64,000 nucleotides of DNA, from NCBI RefSeq assembly GCF_008704395.1, contig NZ_CP023695.1, positions 1,736,001 through 1,800,000 on the forward strand, given 5' to 3'. Shown in pieces: positions 17,406 to 24,608 of this stretch. Each line of letters opens with the position of its first letter. The first letter of the stretch is position 1. Below the pieces are notes generated by a model that was given only the letters and a program-made list of their open reading frames with translations, ran no database searches and was not told the origin of the DNA. A program made the position numbers and the translations under genes. Origin of the DNA: Streptomyces alboniger. GTDB lineage: Bacteria; Actinomycetota; Actinomycetes; Streptomycetales; Streptomycetaceae.

Positions 17406-18659
17406 TCACCAGACCCGTACCGACCCTCCCGGCGCGAACACCGGGCTCGTGGCGCCTGCGGGTGCCTCCTTGAGGGGTTCGTCCAGTTCCTGGACCGTGG
17501 GTCCCACGCGCGCGGCGATGCGGCCGAGCCGCTCCAGGTCGAAGCCGTAGACGCGGGCGGCGTTGCCGCCGACCATCGCCGCGATCTCGTCCCTGGGCAC
17601 ACCGGCGTAGGCCATACGCAGGCCCTCGCGCGAGTGGGGGTGGGTGCCCTCGTCGTGGGGGTAGTCGCTGCCCCACATGATCTTGTCGAGGCCGATGCGG
17701 TCGCGCAGGGCCGCCTCGTGCGGGCGCATGAAGCTGGCGCCGACGAAGCAGTTCTCGCGCCACACCTCGGAGGGGCCCTTGCCCATCGCGTCGGCGAGGC
17801 CCGCGCCGAACTTCGACTCGGCCGTCTCTGCCTTCGTCGCCGCCGCGACCAGGCGCGAGTGGTAGTAGTCCAGCATGTCCAGGACGCCCGGGATCCACCC
17901 GGAGCCCTGCTCGGTGAGGACGAGCCGCAGCCCCGGGTGGCGGCGGAAGGCGCCGCCGAAGACGAGGTGCCACAGCGCCCGGTGCGAGAACCACGTCGTC
18001 TCGACCATGAACACCGCGCGCGCGGCGGGCTCCTCGCCGAGCGGCGGCGACGCCGAGCCCGCATGGTGGTTGACGGGCACACCCAGTTCGGCACAGACCG
18101 CCCAGATCGGGTCGTACGCCGACGAGTACAGCTCCGGCAGGCCCGAGCCCGGCGGGGTGCCGGGCAGCATGAGCCCTCCGGTGAGGCCTGCATCCACCGA
18201 CCTGCGGATCTCCTCCACGGCCCGGCCGACGTCGTTCAGGAGGATCTGGAAGACGCCCGCCCTGCGGCCCGGCGCCGCGGCGCAGAAGTCCGCGAGCCAG
18301 CGGTTGTGGGCGCGCAGGCCCGCCCAGCGCAGCTCGAACTCCTCGCGGGTCGGCGCCGGGGCCATCAGCGAGGCCGAGGGGAAGAACGGCGGGATGGTGT
18401 TCGGGAAGACGACCTCGGCGACGATGCCGTCCTCTTCGAGTTCGGCGATGCGGCGGCCGGAGTTCCAGTTACGGTCGGCGGTGTCCGCGAGCAGGTCCTC
18501 GTACGGATTGACGTAGGTGGCCGCCCAGTCGTCGAACGCCTCGTGGTGGCGGGACTCCAGGTAGGGCCTGTAGTCCAGGAGGTCGGCGCCCGCGTGGCAG
18601 TCCGCGGAGATGACGGTGTAGCGGTCCTGGTGCGTCGGGTCGCTCATGGGCTCGCTCAT
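17406..18659 (-). CDS. Amidohydrolase 2 family protein (second of pair)
   Basis: TIM-barrel amidohydrolase-2 family enzyme of 417 residues, related to metal-dependent decarboxylases and hydrolases such as ACMSD-type enzymes. SADCHAGADLLDYRPYLES near the N-terminus supplies an altered first metal motif (DxH as DCH), PVNHHAGSASPP a central His, and MWGSDYPHDEGTHPHS a late Asp-His. ATG 18659 overlaps the stop of the previous gene (ATGA) and has AGGGGTG before it; the first 24 bases are a duplicated 12-base unit giving MSEPMSDP. It is the last gene of a four-gene operon controlled by a divergent TetR regulator. The substrate is unknown. Confidence 0.82.
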   Translation of the reverse strand: MSEPMSDPTHQDRYTVISADCHAGADLLDYRPYLESRHHEAFDDWAATYVNPYEDLLADTADRNWNSGRRIAELEEDGIVAEVVFPNTIPPFFPSASLMAPAPTREEFELRWAGLRAHNRWLADFCAAAPGRRAGVFQILLNDVGRAVEEIRRSVDAGLTGGLMLPGTPPGSGLPELYSSAYDPIWAVCAELGVPVNHHAGSASPPLGEEPAARAVFMVETTWFSHRALWHLVFGGAFRRHPGLRLVLTEQGSGWIPGVLDMLDYYHSRLVAAATKAETAESKFGAGLADAMGKGPSEVWRENCFVGASFMRPHEAALRDRIGLDKIMWGSDYPHDEGTHPHSREGLRMAYAGVPRDEIAAMVGGNAARVYGFDLERLGRIAARVGPTVQELDEPLKEAPAGATSPVFAPGGSVRVW

Positions 18660-19957
18660 GGGGTCACCCCTAGCGTCGGGAAGTCGTGGTCGGTCAGCCA
18701 GTGGCGGCCCACCTCGCGCGAGCGCGCCCAGGAGGCCTCCACCGCCGACTGGTCGTCGTCCTGGCCGAGTTCGGCCGGTGTGGGGCCGATGCGGCGGGCC
18801 AGCGGCGCGAGGGCGCCGGTGTCGAAGCCGAAGACCTCGGCGGCGGCGAGGCCCAGCATGCGCCGGGTCTCCGCCACGGGGATGTCGTGGAACGTTTTCG
18901 TCAGCCACGCGCGCGTGTCGGGCCAGGTGCCCTCGGGGTGCGGGAAGTCGCTGCCCCAGAGGATGTTGTCGACGCCGATCTCGTAGCGCTGGGCCAGTTC
19001 GCGGCGCTTGGTGTTGGTGGCGCAGACGAAGATCTGCCGGTCGAGGTACTCGTGCGGCGGGCGCTTCAGCTCCGCGAACGGGGAGAGCTTCTTGCCGCCG
19101 TGCGCGCCCAGGTAGAGGCGGTCCATGAACCACAGGAGGTTCGGCAGCCACCAGCAGCCGGACTCCGCGACGCCGAACCTCAGTCCGGGGTGGCGCTCGA
19201 AGACGCCGGACCAGAGCAGGAACCACAGCGGCCGCGCGGGCCACCACGTCACTTCGGAGACGTAGATCCCGAGGTGGTCGCCGTACTCGTGGCGGGGCGC
19301 GGCCCCCGAGTGCGTGACGACGGGCATGGCACACTCGGCCGCCGCCGCCCACACGGGGTCGTAACGCCGGTCGTGGTAGGGCGCCTTGTCGACCCACATG
19401 GAGGGGATCATCAGCGCGCCGAGCCCCGACTCCTTGGCCCGGTGGATCTCGGCGACGACGCGGCCCACCTCACCGGTGACGGGCAGCAGAGCGACCCCGC
19501 AGTGCCGTTCGGGGTGCTCGGAGACGAAGTCGGCGAGCCAGCGGTTGTGCGCCTGCGCGCCGGCCATGCCCAGCTCCGGGTCCTGGTCCCCGGAGAGGCC
19601 GAGGCCCACTCCGAAGGGCGCGGCCGTCCGGCTGTCCACGGCGTCCGCGTCGGGGAAGACGACCTCGGCGGCCACCCCGTCGCCGTCCAGCTCCTTGAGG
19701 CGCTGTGCGGTGTCCCAGCCGCCGCGCAGGCCCTCCTCGTGGTCGTGGAACCACTTGGCGGCGAACGCGTCGTTGCGGATGCCGAGCCGGGTCGCCTCCT
19801 CCCGGCGTGCGTCCCGCTCGCCGAGGAAGTCGTCGAAGGCGCGGTGGAAGCGGCTGTCCAGGTAGGGGCGGTACTCCTCGGTGGGGAGCCCGGCGTGGCA
19901 GTCGGAGGAGATGATCAGGTAGGGGTCGAGGCCGGGATCGTTCTGCTGAGCCGTCAT
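18656..19957 (-). CDS. Amidohydrolase 2 family protein (first of pair)
   Basis: Paralogue of the following gene, 433 residues, also amidohydrolase-2 family. ISSDCHAGLPTEEYRPYLDS at residues 17-36, AEVVFPDADAVDS, PVVTHSGAAPRHEYG and the late LWGSDFPHPEGTWPDT mark metal and active-site regions. ATG 19957 is chosen over longer frames because GAGGGACACC lies just upstream and the sequence before it is not protein-like. The gene follows the SDR by 14 bases. Two related hydrolases side by side suggest either a heteromeric enzyme or successive steps in one degradation route; this is inference. Confidence 0.82.
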   Translation of the reverse strand: MTAQQNDPGLDPYLIISSDCHAGLPTEEYRPYLDSRFHRAFDDFLGERDARREEATRLGIRNDAFAAKWFHDHEEGLRGGWDTAQRLKELDGDGVAAEVVFPDADAVDSRTAAPFGVGLGLSGDQDPELGMAGAQAHNRWLADFVSEHPERHCGVALLPVTGEVGRVVAEIHRAKESGLGALMIPSMWVDKAPYHDRRYDPVWAAAAECAMPVVTHSGAAPRHEYGDHLGIYVSEVTWWPARPLWFLLWSGVFERHPGLRFGVAESGCWWLPNLLWFMDRLYLGAHGGKKLSPFAELKRPPHEYLDRQIFVCATNTKRRELAQRYEIGVDNILWGSDFPHPEGTWPDTRAWLTKTFHDIPVAETRRMLGLAAAEVFGFDTGALAPLARRIGPTPAELGQDDDQSAVEASWARSREVGRHWLTDHDFPTLGVTP

Positions 19958-19971
19958 CAGGTGTCCCTCGG

Positions 19972-20856
19972 TCAGTCCAGGATGAAGCTTTCGAGATACG
20001 CCGGGTCGGAGCGGTCGAGCATCGACCGTGACCTCGCCTTGATCTGCCGGTCGCTGTGCTCGCTCTTCGGAAGCAGCCAGAAGCGGCCCGCCGCGATGCC
20101 GTCGGCGACGAAGTCCGCGACCTGTTCGACGGGCGTGAACTCCACCGCCTGCCCGGCCTCCTTCATCGCCGCCTCCCACTGGTCGAGGCTGCGGTAAGGG
20201 GTCCTGCGGGGGCGGGACTTGGCGTACCGCTCGGGCCGGTTGCGGTGCGACTCCCACAGGCCGGTACGCAGCATGTGGGGGCCGGGGAAGAGGACGGACG
20301 CGCCCACGCGCGCGTGCTCCGCCTTCAGGTGCGCGTACAGGGACTCGGTCATCGTCACCACGGCCGCCTTGGTGACGGCGTAGACGGAGGCGGTGGGCAG
20401 CGGCGCGATGCCGCCGTCGCCGGAGGAGGTGTTGACGACGTGACCGGGCTCGCCGCCCGCGATCATCCGGGGCACGAAGGCCTGGATGCCGTGGAAGACA
20501 CCCCATACGTTGACCTCGAAGGCCCACTTCCAGTCGTTCGGATCGTGCTCCCACATGCGGCCCTCGGCGCCCGATCCGACGCCCGCGTTGTTGCACAGCA
20601 CATGGACGGCGCCGAAGGTCTCGTACACCTCGTCGGCGAGGGCGAGGACCTGCTCGCGGTCTCCGACGTCGACCACGCGCGCGTGCACGCTCGCGCCGTC
20701 CTCGCGCAGCCCCGCGGCTGCCTGCTCCAGGGCGTTCTCCTCGACGTCGGCGAGGACCACCTTCAGGCCGCCCGCCGCGAACCGCCGTACCAGGGCGAGC
20801 CCGATGCCGCTCGCCGCCCCGGTGACCACGGCGACCTGCCCCTCGCGCAGTTCCAT
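19972..20856 (-). CDS. SDR family oxidoreductase
   Basis: NAD(P)-dependent short-chain dehydrogenase of 294 residues, somewhat longer than classical SDRs because of an extended C-terminus. TGAASGIG at residues 12-19 is the cofactor site, LCNNAGVGSG the NNAG motif, and TSSGDGG with SVYAVTKAAV provides Ser, Tyr and Lys. The C-terminal PVEQVADFVADGIAAGRFWLLP resembles SDRs of aromatic or cyclic alcohol metabolism. ATG 20856 begins two bases after the stop of the decarboxylase-like gene (TGAGATG). It belongs to the TetR-linked operon and probably oxidises an alcohol intermediate. Confidence 0.87.
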   Translation of the reverse strand: MELREGQVAVVTGAASGIGLALVRRFAAGGLKVVLADVEENALEQAAAGLREDGASVHARVVDVGDREQVLALADEVYETFGAVHVLCNNAGVGSGAEGRMWEHDPNDWKWAFEVNVWGVFHGIQAFVPRMIAGGEPGHVVNTSSGDGGIAPLPTASVYAVTKAAVVTMTESLYAHLKAEHARVGASVLFPGPHMLRTGLWESHRNRPERYAKSRPRRTPYRSLDQWEAAMKEAGQAVEFTPVEQVADFVADGIAAGRFWLLPKSEHSDRQIKARSRSMLDRSDPAYLESFILD

Positions 20857-20857
20857 C

Positions 20858-21655
20858 TCAGCCGCTCCCCTCGGGCGGGCCGTCGAGGATCTGCGCCGGG
20901 TCGTCGTACCGCTGGTGGATGTAGGGCAGCAGGGCCTGCGCGCTGACGCGCTCCGCGACATGGCCCCGCTGGACGGTGGTCTTCTCGCCGATGGTGATCT
21001 CGACGACCGCGCGCACCGGCAGATCGGCCACCGGGTCGTACATCGACTCGCGCAGGACGACGTCTCCGGTGACGCCCTCCAGCTTGCGCACCTTCTCGTC
21101 GCGTACGCAGTGCACGAGCACCGGGTCGGCGTCGAAGCCCGAACCGTCCACCGCGGGAAGGAACTTGAAGTAGAAGTCCGTCCTGCGGGACGGCTCCGGG
21201 AGCGGCAGCGCGCCGCTGACCGCACCGCGGACCTCCACGAAGGCGATGCCGTGCCGGGCCAGCGCGGCGCGTACGACCAGGCCGTCGCGCTCGACCTCGA
21301 CCTCACCGAGCTTCTTCGGCTCCCCGAAGACCTCGCGCCCGCCGATCAGTGCCCGCTCGTGGGTCATCGGCATCACCAGCGGATACCAGCCGCCCACTCC
21401 CCCGTGCTCGGCGGCGACGGCCACCGAGCCCGCGCCGAGCGGGTAGCCGGGCAGGTCGACCTTGCTGATGTTCACCCGCACCAGGGGCCGCCCGGTGGGC
21501 TTCAGCGGGGGCGGCAGGACCGCCGCGACCGCGTCGGGGTCGCTCTCCCAGACGGCCACGACGCCCGTCGACCAGACTTCGGGGAGCCGGGAACTCGCGG
21601 TGCGCGCGGCGGCGATCTCCGCCTCGGTGCGCGCCCCGTACCGTACGCGTGCCAT
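20858..21655 (-). CDS. Acetoacetate decarboxylase-like protein
   Basis: Protein of 265 residues with the acetoacetate decarboxylase fold. The segment REVFGEPKKLGEVEVERDG contains the lysine pair that in true acetoacetate decarboxylase gives the Schiff-base nucleophile; VNISKVDLPGYPLGAGSVAVAAEHGG and DFYFKFLPAVDGSG are other landmarks. Many bacterial members of the family are not decarboxylases of acetoacetate, so another beta-keto acid or an aldolase-dehydratase role is possible. ATG 21655 is the first gene of the operon; it reads away from the divergent TetR gene, with the palindrome 21714-21728 lying 58 bases upstream. Confidence 0.82.
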   Translation of the reverse strand: MARVRYGARTEAEIAAARTASSRLPEVWSTGVVAVWESDPDAVAAVLPPPLKPTGRPLVRVNISKVDLPGYPLGAGSVAVAAEHGGVGGWYPLVMPMTHERALIGGREVFGEPKKLGEVEVERDGLVVRAALARHGIAFVEVRGAVSGALPLPEPSRRTDFYFKFLPAVDGSGFDADPVLVHCVRDEKVRKLEGVTGDVVLRESMYDPVADLPVRAVVEITIGEKTTVQRGHVAERVSAQALLPYIHQRYDDPAQILDGPPEGSG

Positions 21656-21713
21656 GTCGTACCACCCTTCGTCAGCGCGGACTCGGGCCCGCGGCCGGGA
21701 CTTGCGGGGGTTC

Positions 21714-21728
21714 TGTAACACAGTTACA
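21714..21728. promoter_or_regulatory. Palindromic operator, probable TetR-family binding site
   Basis: TGTAAC and GTTACA form a perfect six-base inverted repeat with a three-base spacer in the 82-base gap between the divergent regulator and the catabolic operon. It lies nine bases before the regulator GTG, where binding would block both directions. Autoregulation and repression of the operon are inferred from position and symmetry. Confidence 0.7.
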
Positions 21729-21737
21729 ACAGGACTC

Positions 21738-22403
21738 GTGAAGGGTAAAGAGACGCGCACGCGGCTGAGCCGCAAGGACGTGCTCGACGCCGCCGCGGAG
21801 CTGGTGAGGCGGCACGGCCCCCGGTCCCTGACGATGCGCGGCCTGGCAGCCGAGCTGGGCACCGCCGTCACCTCGATCTACTGGCACGTGGGCAACCGCG
21901 AGTCGCTCCTGGACGCCCTCGTCGAGCGCACCGTCGCCGACCTCGGCGAGATCCGCCCCGTCGGCCGCACCCCCGCCCAGCGCGTCGTCTCCGTGGCCCG
22001 CGCCCTGCGCCGCCAACTGCTCGACCACCCGCACCTCGTCGCGATGGTCCACGAACGCGGCCTCACCGAACGGATGTTCCTGCCCGCCCAGCGGTCCCTG
22101 GTCCACGAGGTGCACGAGGCGGGCCTGCGCGGCGCCCGGGCCGCCGACGCGGTGCGCTCCGTCCAGGTCCACGTCGTCGGCCATGTCCTCGTCGAGCGCA
22201 ACCGCGAACGCGCTCCCGTGCAGCGCCCCGCCGAGGAGGAGCCGTGGACGAAGGACACGGCGGAGCAGGACGGCGCGCTCGCCCGCGCGCTGGCAGGCCC
22301 CCTCGATCCGGAGGCCTTGTTCACCGTCTCCGTCAAGGCTCTGGTGACGGGGCTTCTCGGACCGGGGGCCATGACTGTCGGTGGCGGCCCGTATCCTCAT
22401 TGA
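21738..22403 (+). CDS. TetR/AcrR family transcriptional regulator
   Basis: One-component repressor of 221 residues. The DNA-binding helix-turn-helix covers about residues 10-57, with LTMRGLAAELGTAVTSIYWHV being the typical TetR recognition region, and the C-terminal part is a TetR_C-like ligand/dimer domain with DPEALFTVSVKALVTGLLG at the end. GTG 21738 is selected because the KGKETRTRLSRKDVLDAAAELV start matches family N-termini, whereas upstream sequence belongs to the control region. It is divergent from the decarboxylase-SDR-amidohydrolase operon and shares the palindrome at 21714-21728, so it is its likely regulator. Confidence 0.9.
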   Translation: MKGKETRTRLSRKDVLDAAAELVRRHGPRSLTMRGLAAELGTAVTSIYWHVGNRESLLDALVERTVADLGEIRPVGRTPAQRVVSVARALRRQLLDHPHLVAMVHERGLTERMFLPAQRSLVHEVHEAGLRGARAADAVRSVQVHVVGHVLVERNRERAPVQRPAEEEPWTKDTAEQDGALARALAGPLDPEALFTVSVKALVTGLLGPGAMTVGGGPYPH

Positions 22404-22405
22404 CC

Positions 22406-23401
22406 ATGCTCGAAGACCGCACGACCGCAGCGTCCGCCGCCCCCTGGCCGGCCGCGTATCCAACGGGGTACGCGGTCGTCGACGTGGAGACCACCGGCCT
22501 GGCCCGCGACGACCGCATAGTGTCGGCCGCCGTCTACCGGGTGGGCGCCCAGGGCGAGATCGAGGACCACTGGTACACGCTGGTGAACCCCCAGCGCGAC
22601 CCGGGGCCCGTGTGGATCCACGGCCTCACCAGCGAGGTGCTCGCGGACGCGCCGCTGTTCAAGGACATCGCCGAGGAGTTCGCGAGCCGCCTCGACGGCC
22701 GCGTCCTGGTCGCGCACAACGCCTTCTTCGACTGGTCGATGATCGCCAGGGAGTACGCGCGCGCGGAGCGCACCGCCCCCGTGCGCCAGCGGCTGTGCAC
22801 CATCGCGCTCTCCAAGGAGCTGGCGCTCCCGCTGCCCAACCACAAGCTGGAGTCCCTGGCCGCGCACTTCGGCGTCGAGCAGCGCCACGCGCACAACGCC
22901 CTCGACGACGCGCGCGTGCTCGCCGAGGCGTTCCGCCCGAGCCTGCACGCGGCGGCCGGCGGCAATGTCCGCCTGCCGCTCCTGGAGTGCCGCCCGCTCA
23001 CCGAGTGGTCCGACGGCGCGCCCCGCGTCGTCCGGCAGTCGACGGGGCCCGCGCCCTCCTCGTCGTACCGGCCCGCCAGTTGGCGCCCCTCGCGCAAGCG
23101 GCCGCCGTGCCCCTACCCGAACCCGGGGCGTTACGAACCGGGCAAACCACTCAAGCAGGGCATGCGGGTCGCGTTCTCCGGAGACACCTCCGTGGAGCGC
23201 GATCTCCTTGAGGACCGGGCGGTCGAGGCGGGCCTGCACATCGCGACGAGCGTGTCCCGCCTCACCAGCCTGCTCGTCACGAACGACCCGGATTCGGGCA
23301 CTTCCAAGACCGTCAAGGCGCGCCAGTTCGGCACGCCGGTGATCGACGAGGCCGCCTTCGGCCAACTGCTCCCGGACGTGGCGCCCGCCACGGACGGGTG
23401 A
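22406..23401 (+). CDS. DEDDh 3'-5' exonuclease with C-terminal BRCT domain
   Basis: Exonuclease of the DnaQ/DEDDh family, 331 residues. Metal-binding residues D26 and E28 (VVDVETTG), the HNAFFDWSMIA motif, and HAHNALDDARVLAEAF supply the DEDDh set. A Pro/Arg-rich linker (about 205-255) leads to a BRCT domain (about 257-328: MRVAFSGDTSVERDLLEDRAVEAGL...TSLLVTNDPDSGTSKTVKARQFG), the arrangement seen in DNA-repair exonucleases of actinomycetes. Not the replicative epsilon subunit as such, but it probably proofreads or trims DNA ends during repair. ATG 22406 follows the TetR stop by two bases. Confidence 0.9.
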   Translation: MLEDRTTAASAAPWPAAYPTGYAVVDVETTGLARDDRIVSAAVYRVGAQGEIEDHWYTLVNPQRDPGPVWIHGLTSEVLADAPLFKDIAEEFASRLDGRVLVAHNAFFDWSMIAREYARAERTAPVRQRLCTIALSKELALPLPNHKLESLAAHFGVEQRHAHNALDDARVLAEAFRPSLHAAAGGNVRLPLLECRPLTEWSDGAPRVVRQSTGPAPSSSYRPASWRPSRKRPPCPYPNPGRYEPGKPLKQGMRVAFSGDTSVERDLLEDRAVEAGLHIATSVSRLTSLLVTNDPDSGTSKTVKARQFGTPVIDEAAFGQLLPDVAPATDG

Positions 23402-23493
23402 TCGAGGGGCGGTGACCGTCAGACGGGTGATTGCGGGCGACTCGCCCGCACACCACTCGCTCCGCACCGCCGCGGCGCCCCACCCTGTGGCGC

Positions 23494-23727
23494 ATGGCAC
23501 GTTGCGAGGTCTGCGGAAACGACTACGGCATGTCCTTTGAGGTGCACGCGCAAGGCTCGGTGCACGTCTTCGACTGCTTCTCCTGCGCCATCCACCGCAT
23601 GGCGCCCATCTGCGAGCACTGCCGGTGCCGCATCATCGGCCAGGGCGTCGAGGTGGAGGGCCACTGGTACTGCGGCGCCCACTGCTCACGCGCGGAGGGG
23701 CGGGTGGGCATCGTCGACAAGGTCTGA
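23494..23727 (+). CDS. Small Cys-rich protein, metallothionein/zinc-ribbon-like
   Basis: Protein of 77 residues with nine cysteines and several histidines: C4-x2-C7, C28-x2-C31, C40-x2-C43-x-C45, C60-x3-C64, plus H34, H42, H57 and H63. The C-terminal half (CEHCRCRIIGQGVEVEGHWYC) recalls prokaryotic metallothionein SmtA, where a C-x2-C-x-C group precedes a YYC-x3-C group; the N-terminal half looks like a separate zinc ribbon. Metal storage or a structural zinc role is inferred. ATG 23494; it sits alone between the exonuclease and SURF1 genes. Confidence 0.7.
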   Translation: MARCEVCGNDYGMSFEVHAQGSVHVFDCFSCAIHRMAPICEHCRCRIIGQGVEVEGHWYCGAHCSRAEGRVGIVDKV

Positions 23728-23774
23728 GCGACCCCACGTCCCGGCACCCCACGACCGAGTTGTACCGTCGTGGG

Positions 23775-24563
23775 GTGTACCGCTTCCTCCTGACCCGGCA
23801 GTGGGTGATCCTCACCCTTATCGCCCTCGTTCTCATCCCCGTGATGGTCGAGCTGGGTTTCTGGCAGCTGCACCGGCACGAGCACCGCGTCGCGCAGAAC
23901 GAGCGGATCTCCAAGGCACTGGCCGCCGACCCGGTCCCCGCCGAGGAGCTGACCTCCCCGGGCCACGAGGTGCCGAAGGCGGATCTGTACCGCCGGGTGA
24001 GCGCCAAGGGGACGTACGACACGAAGCACGAGGTCGTCGTGCGGCGCCGCACCAACTCCGATGACGAGGTCGGCTTCCACGTCCTGACGCCGTTCGTCCT
24101 GGACGACGGCAAGGTCCTGCTCGTCAACCGCGGCTGGATCCCGGCCGACGGCCCGCAGACCGCGTTCCCGGAGATCCCCGCCGCCCCCAGGGGCGAGGTG
24201 ACCATCACCGGGCGTCTGATGGCCGACGAGACGTCCGCGGCCAGCGGCATCAAGGACGTCCGCGGCCTGCCGGACCGTCAGATCATGCTGATCAGCAGCG
24301 GGCAGCAGGCCGACAGTCTCGGCAAGCAGGTCCTCGGCGGCTACATCGAGCAGACCTCGCCCGAGAACCGCGGCAACACCCCCGAGCTGATCGGCGAGCC
24401 CGACCACAGCGGCATCGGCGCGCACATGGCGTACGCGGTCCAGTGGTGGCTGTTCGCCGCGGGCGTCCCGGTCGGCTGGGTGGTCCTGGTCCGCAGGGAG
24501 CGCCGTGACCGCGCCGCCGCCGCGCAAGCACCCACTCCGGAAACCGCGCCCACGACCGCTTGA
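23775..24563 (+). CDS. SURF1 family cytochrome oxidase assembly protein
   Basis: SURF1-like membrane protein, 262 residues, needed for correct heme insertion or maturation of aa3-type cytochrome c oxidase in other bacteria. The topology is one N-terminal helix (residues 9-26) ending with the family signature GFWQLHRHEHR, a large periplasmic-side domain with LLVNRGWIPADG, and a C-terminal helix (about 220-240, HMAYAVQWWLFAAGVPVGWVVLV) that carries the conserved YAxQWW motif. GTG 23775 gives the expected short N-terminus (VYRFLLTRQWV). It lies 45 bases before the GH15 gene and may be co-transcribed with it. Confidence 0.9.
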   Translation: MYRFLLTRQWVILTLIALVLIPVMVELGFWQLHRHEHRVAQNERISKALAADPVPAEELTSPGHEVPKADLYRRVSAKGTYDTKHEVVVRRRTNSDDEVGFHVLTPFVLDDGKVLLVNRGWIPADGPQTAFPEIPAAPRGEVTITGRLMADETSAASGIKDVRGLPDRQIMLISSGQQADSLGKQVLGGYIEQTSPENRGNTPELIGEPDHSGIGAHMAYAVQWWLFAAGVPVGWVVLVRRERRDRAAAAQAPTPETAPTTA

Positions 24564-24608
24564 GGTCCCTTTCGATTGACATGGGCCTCCTCCGGGAACC
24601 CGTTCTGC

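Noticed and set aside
17406..19397. A 663-codon amidohydrolase with a longer N-terminus.
   Set aside because: The extra 240 residues are the shadow of the upstream amidohydrolase; ATG 18659 with ATGA overlap and a ribosome site is the sensible start.
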